The notes below the pieces were generated by a model. The model saw only the letters and a program-made list of their open reading frames with translations, did not search any database and had not been told where the DNA came from. Shown piece by piece: positions 53,118 through 60,533 of a DNA stretch of 64,000 nucleotides. Position numbers and translations under genes: made by a program. The DNA comes from Marinilabilia salmonicolor JCM 21150. GTDB taxonomy: Bacteria; Bacteroidota; Bacteroidia; Bacteroidales; Marinilabiliaceae. Within the stretch, counting starts at the first letter, position 1. Every line of letters starts with the position of its first letter. The stretch spans positions 496,001 to 560,000 of the forward strand of contig NZ_AJKI01000002.1 in NCBI RefSeq assembly GCF_000259075.1, in the 5' to 3' direction.

Positions 53118-53365
53118 AAAGACAAATATGATTAAACAAGAATCTCAAAAATAATGATTTTTACCGGGATATATTCTTTGTTTTCAGGGTAAAAAGAAGA
53201 AGAAAAAAGAATTTTCTCTTTTTGTTAATTTCTGCTTGAGTAAAAAAATAAAAATCTCCTTTTCTCAAAAACTCCTTTTCTCTTTTCCCACTTTGGGCAT
53301 AAGGGAAGAGGTGGTTAATCATTCAAATTAACCACGAAAGGGAATGAATGTTAAGCAGGATTTCT

Positions 53366-53373
53366 TATTTTTG
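53366..53373 (+). promoter_or_regulatory. -7 promoter element before the structured leader
   Basis: TATTTTTG is a perfect TAnnTTTG box, 48 bp before the start of the structured region at 53421. No matching -33 TTTG was found. The 53118-53365 stretch upstream shows nothing else. Confidence 0.5.
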
Positions 53374-53420
53374 TAATGCTTAAAAAATTAATGCGTCACT
53401 GAAGCCTCTTTCTGAACAAA

Positions 53421-53577
53421 ACCACCAATTTTAACAGAGCAAGAGAGGCCAGAAAGTGAACGCACCTGACATGGGTGTGTTCCTTTCGCTCTATATTGAT
53501 TGCTCTGGGTGCTTGGTGGTACCTGTTCGGGTCTTTATAAGCGGGGGTTCACACCCACCTTGTTTTATGGGTGTGAA
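53421..53577 (+). ncRNA. Putative structured RNA leader
   Basis: A nested, imperfect 100-nt stem: ACCACCAA (53421-53428) / TTGGTGGT (53513-53520); CAGAGCAA (53435-53442) / TTGCTCTG (53500-53507); AGAG (53444-53447) / CTCT (53489-53492); GAAAG (53452-53456) / CTTTC (53483-53487); GAACGCACC (53458-53466) / GGTGTGTTC (53474-53482), loop of 7 nt. A second perfect 10-bp hairpin follows: TTCACACCCA (53548-53557) / TGGGTGTGAA (53568-53577). It lies after a -7 box and directly before the 53596 gene, with no terminator between. It could be a regulatory leader, a trans-acting RNA or a DNA hairpin used in transfer. No known RNA class is recognised. Confidence 0.6.
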
Positions 53578-53595
53578 TACTAAAAAAGCACTCAT

Positions 53596-53946
53596 ATGAA
53601 AAAAAGAAAAATCATTCACGAGGAGGATTTACATCCTTTTATCTGCTACATGCCATTAGACGAAGCACTTTGCCTTCTGGAAGATTACATCAAAGCGGAT
53701 CTCACCGACGAACAAATCTACAAAAAGTATGACATGGAGGACCTTATCGGGGAGGAACCTCTTAAACACCTGGTTCCGGACTTTCAATATGAAGGAGACG
53801 TTTGTCCTACATGTAAAAAACCTATTTACCATCGGGTCAAGCACAGCCGGGAAATTGAAAGCCTTTTTTGCCCAGATTGTGAAGAACCGCCAAATGCTTT
53901 AGCTATTAATGCTTATTTGAATTTATTCTTTTCCAATAATTCATAA
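53596..53946 (+). CDS. Uncharacterised zinc-ribbon protein
   Basis: A 116-residue acidic protein. Two Cys pairs, CPTCKKPIYHRVKH and FCPDCEE (about residues 76-103), form a probable zinc ribbon. The N-terminal 65 residues are helical (LDEALCLLEDYIKADLTDEQIYKKYDM). The family is not recognised. Its long 5' leader carries the structured element 53421-53577, suggesting post-transcriptional control. It lies 45 bp before a gene for a secreted protein. Confidence 0.75.
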   Translation: MKKRKIIHEEDLHPFICYMPLDEALCLLEDYIKADLTDEQIYKKYDMEDLIGEEPLKHLVPDFQYEGDVCPTCKKPIYHRVKHSREIESLFCPDCEEPPNALAINAYLNLFFSNNS

Positions 53947-53991
53947 TGTCCAAATATTCAAACGAAACAACCACTTAATCATTAATCTATT

Positions 53992-55062
53992 ATGAAAATT
54001 CAAACCAAATTAACCCTTGTCTTAGTTACATTTATTTTTACATTTTCGACGAATGCCCAGAATTTTGAAAAAAGCAAAGATCCATTCACTGCCATTGATG
54101 GAAAAACCTATCATATTGGGGATACAGTAATTCTCTGCACTGCTGCCGACTATGGAAATACTTTTCATCATTTCTACATGGGCAAAAATTTGACTCCCAT
54201 AAGAGCATATTACACAGCAGAAACATTTAATAAAGGTGATGAAATTGATTATCGGTTTTCAGCGCATATCATCAAACAATTCCGGAAATACGATGATGGG
54301 AGAACTATTGCATTAACAAATAAAATGTTTGGTTATGGTATTGATTTAAATGGAGCTTTACAGACGGGAGAAGTTGCTTGTCCTGATTATCTGGACTATT
54401 GGGCTGATACAACCCGGTTTTTCCTTAAAAAGAAGGCATTTTTGGGAGCTCTAAAGACACTTGATGTCATAGATATAAATACAACCAAAGAATACGCGTA
54501 CAGGTTTGATAGAAAGACTTACAAAGCAAACTTTCAGGATGAATTTTCATTCCATTCATTTTTGTCAAAAAAGAAAGAGGAGTTAGAAAAAGAATTATCT
54601 GAATTTGATGAAGAGAAACTTTATGTTTTGCCCGTAAAGCTTGAATTTGGAAGTTATGATTTTGACAATAACTCATTTCCCATAGTGTGGGATGGTAATA
54701 TGATGCCTTTACTAAGAGATCAGACAGAGAACCTAATAGTTAGTGACGTCAATAGTGAGGGAATTGATTTGATGGATCTGAATGTGTTTCTTGAAAACAA
54801 GGATGATTTCACCAGTTTTAAGTTACATCCCACTAAAGCCAAAATCCTGGTTGATTACCGCAAGTCTTCAACCGGAAGTATCGACCGGACTATTTATGCC
54901 GGGGTATGGATAAAAATAAAGCGGATGGCCGGAGATAAATTTTATGCTGATTATGATATAGCTGATAAGTCAAAAAGCTTTCTGATTTGTGAAGTGCAAC
55001 GCATGGATCTTTTTGAAGATGATACATACTTATACCGCTATTTGAGCACGGTCAGGGAATAA
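53992..55062 (+). CDS. Secreted protein of unknown function
   Basis: A 356-residue protein with a cleaved signal peptide (LTLVLVTFIFTFSTNAQ, cut near residue 22) and no lipobox. The mature part begins with a beta-rich stretch (GKTYHIGDTVILCTAADYGNTFHHFYMG) and has a coiled segment at about 195-215 (KKKEELEKELSEFDEEKLYVLPVKLEFGSYDF) followed by a beta domain. The region around LPVKLEFGSYDF recalls DUF4852 proteins, with low confidence. It is the last gene before the right end of the element and is followed by a strong terminator. A periplasmic or surface role is likely. Confidence 0.75.
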   Translation: MKIQTKLTLVLVTFIFTFSTNAQNFEKSKDPFTAIDGKTYHIGDTVILCTAADYGNTFHHFYMGKNLTPIRAYYTAETFNKGDEIDYRFSAHIIKQFRKYDDGRTIALTNKMFGYGIDLNGALQTGEVACPDYLDYWADTTRFFLKKKAFLGALKTLDVIDINTTKEYAYRFDRKTYKANFQDEFSFHSFLSKKKEELEKELSEFDEEKLYVLPVKLEFGSYDFDNNSFPIVWDGNMMPLLRDQTENLIVSDVNSEGIDLMDLNVFLENKDDFTSFKLHPTKAKILVDYRKSSTGSIDRTIYAGVWIKIKRMAGDKFYADYDIADKSKSFLICEVQRMDLFEDDTYLYRYLSTVRE

Positions 55063-55103
55063 TAATCATCTGAAGGCCCGGCCTTTAACTTATTGATTTC
55101 TAT

Positions 55104-55130
55104 AAAGGGAGGCATTGGTCTCCCTTTTTT
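55104..55130 (+). terminator. Terminator of the last element gene
   Basis: Stem AAAGGGAG (55104-55111) / CTCCCTTT (55120-55127) with a T-run, 42 bp after the stop of the secreted-protein gene. Confidence 0.85.
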
Positions 55131-55147
55131 CTTTTAAAAAAGAATTT

Positions 55148-55259
55148 GGTTTACAATAGTGGGTTTTAAATTCCAGGCGTTGTAAACCGGGTGTAAACTT
55201 TTATTTAGCAGGAAATCAGGGATTTAGGCCTTTGAGTTTACAGGTTTACAAGTTTACAG
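55148..55259. repeat. Iteron-like TGTAAAC repeat cluster 2
   Basis: Six copies of TGTAAAC / GTTTACA: 55148-55156, 55180-55188, 55191-55199, then three in tandem at an 8-bp step (55235-55243, 55243-55251 and 55251-55259). The motif is the one seen at 34680-34803, some 20 kb away in the same element. It lies between the last gene and the right att repeat. Confidence 0.65.
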
Positions 55260-55463
55260 ACAAAAAATGGGGTATATGGGGAGAAAATCTTTTTTGCGTA
55301 AAAAAGGGTGGGTTGATCAATCTTTAAAATGTGGTAATTTTATCGAAAAGGATTAATTTGCTACCCAAATTACATAAGATTGAATGATTGCTTTTTTAAA
55401 AACGTTTTTCAATAAGAATGATGATTTCAGAATTCGCTATCAATCCACTATCGCATAAAAACG

Positions 55464-55517
55464 AAAAAGCCTGACAATCAACTTGTCAGGCTTTTTCTGA
55501 GTACCCAGGGCCGGGAT
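55464..55517. other. Attachment site repeat, right copy (54 bp)
   Basis: Identical to 26639-26692. It contains the tRNA-Leu terminator hairpin (AAAAAGCCTGACA / TGTCAGGCTTTTT) and the last 16 nt of tRNA-Leu, so the tRNA keeps a complete 3' end and terminator supplied by the element. Confidence 0.93.
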
Positions 55518-55585
55518 CGAACCGGCACGATATTGCTATCACTGGTGTTTGAGACCAGCGCGTCTACCAATTCCGCCACCTGGGC
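55502..55585 (-). tRNA. tRNA-Leu (anticodon CAA)
   Basis: An 84-nt tRNA on the minus strand with acceptor GCCCAGG / CCTGGGT, anticodon stem CTGGT / ACCAG enclosing loop CTCAAAC (anticodon CAA), a variable arm of Leu type (TGATAGCAATATCG) and T-loop GGTTCGATCC. CCA is not encoded. It is the target of the mobile element, whose right att repeat forms its 3' end. The promoter is at 55619-55649. Confidence 0.95.
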
Positions 55586-55618
55586 ATTGCTGGTTGCAAA
55601 ATCATTGTTTTGCGGGTG

Positions 55619-55649
55619 CAAATATAAAACATTCCTTTGGTGTTGCAAA
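55619..55649 (-). promoter_or_regulatory. Promoter of tRNA-Leu
   Basis: On the minus strand, TTTG (55646-55649) is followed after 19 bp by TATATTTG (55619-55626), the Bacteroidota -33/-7 pair, 33 bp before the tRNA 5' end. Confidence 0.8.
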
Positions 55650-55884
55650 CAAAATTTCCGGAATTAATTGATTACTTTTTATGGTTAAAATGAAAAACAT
55701 CGGCAATGTGGTATTTATTGCGCTTTTTTAATGCTTCGATAGTGTTCTGAAACAGATAAAGGAATGACTGCTGATGGTCAGTCCTGCTGCCTGCCTCCCA
55801 AGAGCTAACAGCCATGAGCTAACAGCTAACACCCATTCTGTTTTTCTTATATGGTTTAATCCTTTTTTGTGCTTCAATTACCCT

Positions 55885-55892
55885 TATCTTTG
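55885..55892 (+). promoter_or_regulatory. -7 promoter element of recO
   Basis: TATCTTTG matches TAnnTTTG, with a TTTG at 55866-55869 upstream. It lies 27 bp before the ATG at 55920, which argues against the longer reading frame starting at 55869. Confidence 0.6.
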
Positions 55893-55919
55893 CACACCCA
55901 AAGGAATTATTCGAAGCTG

Positions 55920-56654
55920 ATGAGTACACTGATAAAAACTTCCGGAATTATATTGGATCATGTGTTGTATCGTGAGACCAGCGCCATTATTCATATTTAC
56001 ACCCGGGAGTTGGGGCGTCAGAATTATATTGTGAATGGTGTTCGGGGCAATCGGAAAAGCCGGAAGACAGTTTTGCTTCAACCCCTGAACCGTTTAAAAC
56101 TGGAGGTCTATCATTCGCCAAAGAAAGATCTTCACCGGATTAAAGAGTTTTATTTGGATCGCCCTCTGGTCAACGTACCCTATTATCAGAGCACTCGTGC
56201 TCAGGCCTTTTTTTTGGTGGAAATTTTATCCAAAATCCTGGTAATGCAGGATCCGGCATTAGAACTTTATGATTTTCTGGATCATTCAGTGGATTTATTG
56301 GATTCTGAAGTAGAAGGAGTCGAAAATATTCATCTCTTTATTTTGTTTCGACTCACGCATTTTCTGGGCTTTTATCCCAACCATAATGTTATTGGGAGTC
56401 GCTATTGGTTCGATTTGAAAAACGGAGATTTCACTGGTCATGAACCTGCCCATCCTCTATTTCTTAATCCCGGGAAAGCCGCACTTTTTAATCGGTTGTT
56501 CGATGTTGATGTTTTTACGCTGAAAGAGATTGCAAAAAATGCCTCTGAAAGAAATGTAATTCTAAATTCACTACTCGATTTCTATCGGCTTCACACCAAT
56601 AGTTTTGGTTCGTTAAAATCCCTCGAGGTGCTGCAAAGCATGTTTCATCAGTAG
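55920..56654 (+). CDS. recO: DNA repair protein RecO
   Basis: A recombination mediator of about 244 residues that acts with RecF and RecR to load RecA. The N-terminal OB-fold reads LIKTSGIILDHVLYRETSAIIHIYTRELG and NYIVNGVRG, followed by the helical domain with LVEILSKIL, LFILFRLTHFLGFYPN and a C-terminal end (LLDFYRLHTNSFGSLKSLEVL) typical of the Bacteroidota form. The frame could extend upstream to 55869, but the promoter box and family start favour 55920. It is the first chromosomal protein gene after the element. Confidence 0.92.
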   Translation: MSTLIKTSGIILDHVLYRETSAIIHIYTRELGRQNYIVNGVRGNRKSRKTVLLQPLNRLKLEVYHSPKKDLHRIKEFYLDRPLVNVPYYQSTRAQAFFLVEILSKILVMQDPALELYDFLDHSVDLLDSEVEGVENIHLFILFRLTHFLGFYPNHNVIGSRYWFDLKNGDFTGHEPAHPLFLNPGKAALFNRLFDVDVFTLKEIAKNASERNVILNSLLDFYRLHTNSFGSLKSLEVLQSMFHQ

Positions 56655-56762
56655 ATAATTTGTCTAAGTTGTTGGTCTGATGGAATTTGTATAGCTGATT
56701 ATATACATTCTCTTGTGCTTCCGCTATTGTTTCAGTGACACGCGGCTTGAGACAATCGTTTC

Positions 56763-56914
56763 CATGCTCGTTTCATTCGTTTAAAATTTTGTAATTATCT
56801 GATAAAAAACTAATTAAAAATTTGAGAACAAATGGAACCGCTTCGCTCTCGCATAATATTTTTTAAACATGTTCTCTTGTGATTTATGTTTAAAAAATAT
56901 CATGCTCGTTTCAT
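56763..56914. repeat. Interspersed chromosomal repeat, copy B
   Basis: 56771-56914 is nearly the same as 24184-24329 and in the same orientation, with the same ATATTTTTTAAACAT / ATGTTTAAAAAATAT inverted pair. In this copy CATGCTCGTTTCAT occurs at both ends (56763-56776 and 56901-56914), i.e. as a 14-bp direct repeat at 138 bp. The rest of 56655-57242 holds only a -7 box (TATATTTG, 57204-57211) before the aminotransferase gene. Confidence 0.8.
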
Positions 56915-57242
56915 TAGTACATGACGCATGGTTTTTTCGGTCTTTTTTTATGAATAGAGCCGGTTAGTTCTCCAGTAGGGCAGGTGGTCAATTAAATAGG
57001 GCTTTCTGTCAAATATAGGTTGATATTATATCAAAAATAGTAGCTATTTGTAAGATTAGAGAAGAGTCTGATAAGGAGGTGTTTGCTGACAGTCATGATT
57101 CAGCGTATTGGGCGTAAGTTGTTGTTTAGCACTTGTTTAAGGGTGTTTTTCACGGGCGAGGTTCTATGTGAATTAAAAGATGCATTTTTGCATCTATTAT
57201 TAGTATATTTGGTTAAACAGACTTTGAAAACTATTTTTTATC

Positions 57243-58382
57243 ATGATAGCTCCCAAGCTTATTACCCTTGAGAACAGTATTGTAAATGCAATGAGTGAGT
57301 TGGGCGATAGCCACAATGCGATAAATATGGCCACTGGCTATACTGATTTTCATTGTTCTCCAAGGCTAATCGATCTTGTACAAAAGCACATTTCGGAAGG
57401 AATTAATGAGTTTGCTCCGGCTTATGGGGTTATGAGTCTGAGAGAACGGGTATCCGAAAAAATTGAGAATCTGTATGGTCACAGGTACAATCCGGAGACA
57501 GAAATTACCATTACTGCCGGTGCAACTCAAGCCATATTTACAATCGTAACTGCACTTATTCGTGAGGGGGATGAGGTAGTGATTTTTGAACCTGCCTATG
57601 ACAGCTACGTGCCTGCAATAGAAATAAACGGTGGAAAACCGGTTTTTGTGCCGCTTAAAGGCAATGATTTTAGAATCGATTGGGAAGAGGTTCAGAAGCT
57701 GATTACTGCTAATACACGCATGATTATCATTAATTCGCCGCATAATCCTACCGGAATGGTTTTCTCTGAGTTGGATATGCTTCGTTTGCAGAAGATCATC
57801 AACGGAACCCGAATAACAGTTCTTTCCGATGAGATTTTTGAGCACATGGTTTTCAATGGCGATTCGCATCAGAGTGTGGCACTATATCCGAAACTTGCCG
57901 AGCGAAGTGTAATCATCAGTTCCTTTGGGGAAACTTATCACGTGTCGGGGTGGCAGATTGGTTATTGTGCCGGTCCGGCGGATGTGATGCACGAATTAAG
58001 AAAGGTCCAGCGGGTTATGATGCAGAGTGTGTCATCACCCTTTCAGTGGGCCCTTTCAGAATTTCTGGAATACAAAGAAGAGTATCTTCAACTGGCTGCT
58101 TTTTACAAAGAGAAGCGTGATCGTTTCAATGAGTTGATGGCAGCAACCAGATTTAAACCCATCGTTTCACATGGGACTTTTTTCCAGCTTTTTAGTTATG
58201 ATGATATTTCAGGCCAAAGTGATAAGGAGTTTGCCATCCGGCTCGTAAAAGAAGCAGGAGTGACCACAGTCCCGGTAAGTGCTTTCTATCACGAAAAATC
58301 GAAAAAACATTTGTTGCGGTTTAATTTTGCGCGTACTGATGAAAACCTACAGGAAGTGGCAAGGCGATTGTCGTCATATTAA
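57243..58382 (+). CDS. Class I aminotransferase with PLP lysine position changed to Glu
   Basis: A fold-type I PLP-dependent aminotransferase of 379 residues, most like methionine/aromatic aminotransferases of the YbdL type. Conserved segments: FAPAYGVMSLRERVSEK, ITAGATQAIFT, NSPHNPTGMVFS (Asn and Pro), LSDEIFEHMVF (Asp) and the C-terminal RFNFA (Arg). However, the Schiff-base motif, normally SFGKTYH, reads SSFGETYHVSGWQIGYC: codon 230 at 57930-57932 is GAA, not AAA. One base change removes the catalytic lysine. The rest is intact, so it is either a very recent inactivation, a sequence error or a pseudoenzyme. Confidence 0.85.
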   Translation: MIAPKLITLENSIVNAMSELGDSHNAINMATGYTDFHCSPRLIDLVQKHISEGINEFAPAYGVMSLRERVSEKIENLYGHRYNPETEITITAGATQAIFTIVTALIREGDEVVIFEPAYDSYVPAIEINGGKPVFVPLKGNDFRIDWEEVQKLITANTRMIIINSPHNPTGMVFSELDMLRLQKIINGTRITVLSDEIFEHMVFNGDSHQSVALYPKLAERSVIISSFGETYHVSGWQIGYCAGPADVMHELRKVQRVMMQSVSSPFQWALSEFLEYKEEYLQLAAFYKEKRDRFNELMAATRFKPIVSHGTFFQLFSYDDISGQSDKEFAIRLVKEAGVTTVPVSAFYHEKSKKHLLRFNFARTDENLQEVARRLSSY

Positions 58383-58401
58383 TCTTATAACCTGATTGCT
58401 T

Positions 58402-58442
58402 AAAAAAAGACTCCCGGAAGCATAAATTCCGGGAGTCTTTTT
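58402..58442 (+). terminator. Terminator after the aminotransferase gene
   Basis: Stem AAAGACTCCCGGAA / TTCCGGGAGTCTTT with a T-run, 20 bp after the stop. The flanking A-run may let it serve the convergent gene too. Confidence 0.88.
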
Positions 58443-58443
58443 T

Positions 58444-58902
58444 CTATCGGCTTATTTTCAAATTTCTTAATGCTCCGTTTAAAGCATTGTCTTTGTGGCC
58501 AATGTATTCAAGTGGTAAAATAAATGTGTTGAAACGAGCTGTTTCCGGATATTTGTTTCGGGTTGGTCCTTCAATTTTTTCTCCGTCAAAAAATAGCTTT
58601 AGGGTGCGTCCTTTGGCAATAAGCTTGATTTTTATCCACTGATCTTCAGGGGCAGTGTAATTGAAGGAATAATCAAAGCCGTCTCGTGAGAAACCTACCT
58701 GGCCCGTTTTGTTCTGAACTATTTTGAAAGAACCTGTATGGGACGAGAAAAGGACTTGTTCCTGTTTTGAATCCTCGTTTACTTTAACTTCAAATTCAGC
58801 AATATAATCCGGCCCTATATTTTTTACCAGTTGAGGTTTTACATAGCTTTTTTCTCCTTTCAGATGGAGGACATTTTTTTTGATTTCTGCGTTTTGCAGC
58901 AT
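58444..58902 (-). CDS. LamG-like beta-sandwich protein, probably a hydrolase C-terminal fragment
   Basis: A 152-residue protein with no signal peptide. The whole length fits a concanavalin/LamG jelly-roll: IAEFEVKVNEDSKQEQVLFSS, GQVGFSRDGFDYSFNY, WIKIKLIAKGRTLKLFFDGEKI and LEYIGHKDNALNGALRNLKI. In Bacteroidota such a domain often forms the C-terminus of secreted family 20 hexosaminidases. Here it stands alone, so it may be a leftover of a deleted gene or a small domain protein. No active site is present. Confidence 0.6.
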   Translation of the reverse strand: MLQNAEIKKNVLHLKGEKSYVKPQLVKNIGPDYIAEFEVKVNEDSKQEQVLFSSHTGSFKIVQNKTGQVGFSRDGFDYSFNYTAPEDQWIKIKLIAKGRTLKLFFDGEKIEGPTRNKYPETARFNTFILPLEYIGHKDNALNGALRNLKISR

Positions 58903-59008
58903 AATTCAAATTTAATAAATAATGTCCGTTTACCTCAAGAAGAAGCTTTCAGGTCATAGATGAAGAAAGGAACTGGAAAATGACCTTTTTAATTACGAAT
59001 GATTTTTC

Positions 59009-59016
59009 TATTTTTG
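59009..59016 (+). promoter_or_regulatory. -7 promoter element of tRNA-Arg
   Basis: TATTTTTG, a perfect TAnnTTTG box, ends 12 bp before the tRNA 5' end. Confidence 0.65.
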
Positions 59017-59028
59017 CACCCGAACTCA

Positions 59029-59100
59029 GGCTCCATAGTTCAAGGGATAGAACAAGAGTTTCCTAAACTCTAGATACAGGTTCGAGTCCTGTTGGGGCTA
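59029..59100 (+). tRNA. tRNA-Arg (anticodon CCU)
   Basis: A 72-nt tRNA with acceptor GGCTCCA / TGGGGCT, D arm GTTCAAGGGATAGAAC, anticodon stem AGAGT / ACTCT with loop TTCCTAA (anticodon CCT), and T arm CAGGTTCGAGTCCTG. CCA is not encoded. It is followed after about 210 bp by an HNH nuclease gene. Confidence 0.92.
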
Positions 59101-59312
59101 CAAGGCACTCTGATTATCAGGGTGCTTTTGTTTTTTGACACCAAGTGTTGTACTCCCATATTACCTGAGAAATCTTTTTTTAGTAAGAGGTCTATAGGAA
59201 TCCATAGAGTATTGAGTGTGGATTTTTTATTTACAAAGGTCATGTACCAATGAATTTCATCTCGAAGAGTGATCAGAATCCCCCATAATTAATTATCTTA
59301 GGGTTGGAATTA

Positions 59313-60272
59313 ATGAACAGACTTCAAAAAGACATATTATCTTTAAATCAGGGCGAAACCGTTTATGGCCCGGCTCCACATAAACCAGTTCTTTTGTTGG
59401 CTGTTATTGATATGTTTGAAAGTAATGAGATCTTTCAAAACTGGATAGAGCCGACTGAAGCATTGGTTGTTCGGTTTCGCAGCATTTGGTCCACATTAGT
59501 TCAGACGAATCATTCACCTACTTTTGCTCTTCCATTTTTTCACTTAAAAAATGAGAAAAGCAGAATCTGGGAGTTAATTCCATTTCCTGGGAGAAGTATC
59601 CCGTTGACTCGTAGTAATTCTATTAAAAGTTATAAGGCGTTAAGGGACTCTGTGGCAGCAGCGCGTTTGTCCGGCTCTCTGTTTAAGGCGATTTCTCATC
59701 CTGTTGAGCGGGAGGTGCTTAAAGGATTAATTCTTAACCGTTACTTCCCGGAAACCAGAAATGTACAATATCATAAATCTCCCTACGAAGCTAATATCAG
59801 GAAGGAGATGGTTTATGACGGTTCAGAGAATTATGCCCGAAAAATAAAGAAGAAACTTAAGGAATTACCCAAAGACCTAAAGGAGCAAGAAGTTATTGTA
59901 CGAAGCTATATTTTCCGCAATGCCATTCTAGAAATCTATAATAAACGTTGTGCCATAAGTGGCTTGCAGATTGATTTTAAGGGTAAAGCTGGCCTTATTG
60001 ATGCCTGCCATATTAGGCCTTTTGCAGAATCCTTCGACGATACTATTCGTAACGGTATTGCGTTATCTCCGCATTTACACCGAGCCTTTGACCAGGGTAT
60101 GATTGCCCTGTCGGACGACTATACTGTTTTGCTGCATAGGCAAGTGAAGGATTTGAGTTCCGGTTGCAGCATTAAGCAATTTAAAAATAAAAGAATAGCA
60201 CTGCCTGGGAATGTCGAATATTATCCGGATTTGGGGAAAATAGAAGAGCATAGAAAAAGGTTTGGATTCTGA
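59313..60272 (+). CDS. HNH endonuclease, McrA/phosphorothioate-sensing type
   Basis: A putative type IV restriction nuclease of about 319 residues from the ATG at 59313; the frame opens with a TTG three codons earlier. The N-terminal domain (PHKPVLLLAVIDMFESNEI, LPFFHLKNEKSRIWELIPFPG) resembles the sulfur-binding domain of ScoMcrA-type enzymes, which bind phosphorothioated or modified DNA. The C-terminal HNH domain shows CAISG, DACHIRPF, RNGIALSPHLHRAFDQG, with His, Asn and His residues in the expected order. No methyltransferase lies beside it. It is 213 bp downstream of tRNA-Arg, a common landing place for accessory genes, but I find no att repeat here. Confidence 0.82.
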   Translation: MNRLQKDILSLNQGETVYGPAPHKPVLLLAVIDMFESNEIFQNWIEPTEALVVRFRSIWSTLVQTNHSPTFALPFFHLKNEKSRIWELIPFPGRSIPLTRSNSIKSYKALRDSVAAARLSGSLFKAISHPVEREVLKGLILNRYFPETRNVQYHKSPYEANIRKEMVYDGSENYARKIKKKLKELPKDLKEQEVIVRSYIFRNAILEIYNKRCAISGLQIDFKGKAGLIDACHIRPFAESFDDTIRNGIALSPHLHRAFDQGMIALSDDYTVLLHRQVKDLSSGCSIKQFKNKRIALPGNVEYYPDLGKIEEHRKRFGF

Positions 60273-60533
60273 AATCTATTTTCAGCAATAGTTTTCCTGA
60301 TTGCTCACCTTCATTGTCAACATCCCGAATCCAACCTTCAATCATGGTTGCATCAATCTCCGATTTTCCATTTGGCTATATAGCGTTACTTTTTGTTTTA
60401 ATCCCTTTCATCAAATACCAGCCAATAAAATTGCATAAAAATGTGCAAAAGTTTAAAAATATGATAATTTTGAATTTTCAAGAGAGTTATAAATACTATT
60501 TAGTTGCTTTTCTTTTTTTTAATGTAGAACCCT

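Larger units (their letters stand above)
26693..55517. mobile_element. Integrative mobilizable element carrying a defence island, in tRNA-Leu(CAA)
   Basis: The element is about 28.8 kb. It has an integrase gene 138 bp inside the left end and a 54-bp perfect direct repeat at its borders. It encodes integrase, Xis-like protein, MobC, relaxase, primase-helicase, ParA and a ParA partner, but no coupling protein or T4SS, so it would rely on a helper for transfer. The right two thirds are defence and toxin-antitoxin genes. Base composition looks more AT-rich than the flanks except in the hsd genes. Candidate integrase arm sites lie just inside each end. Confidence 0.93.

Noticed and set aside
53421-53577. 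Retron ncRNA or omega/guide RNA of an IscB or TnpB system
   Set aside because: No reverse transcriptase, IscB or TnpB gene is nearby; the following gene is a small zinc-ribbon protein.
26693-55517. Full conjugative element (ICE)
   Set aside because: No VirD4/TraG coupling ATPase, VirB4/TraG-type ATPase or other T4SS genes occur between the att repeats; only mobilization genes are present.
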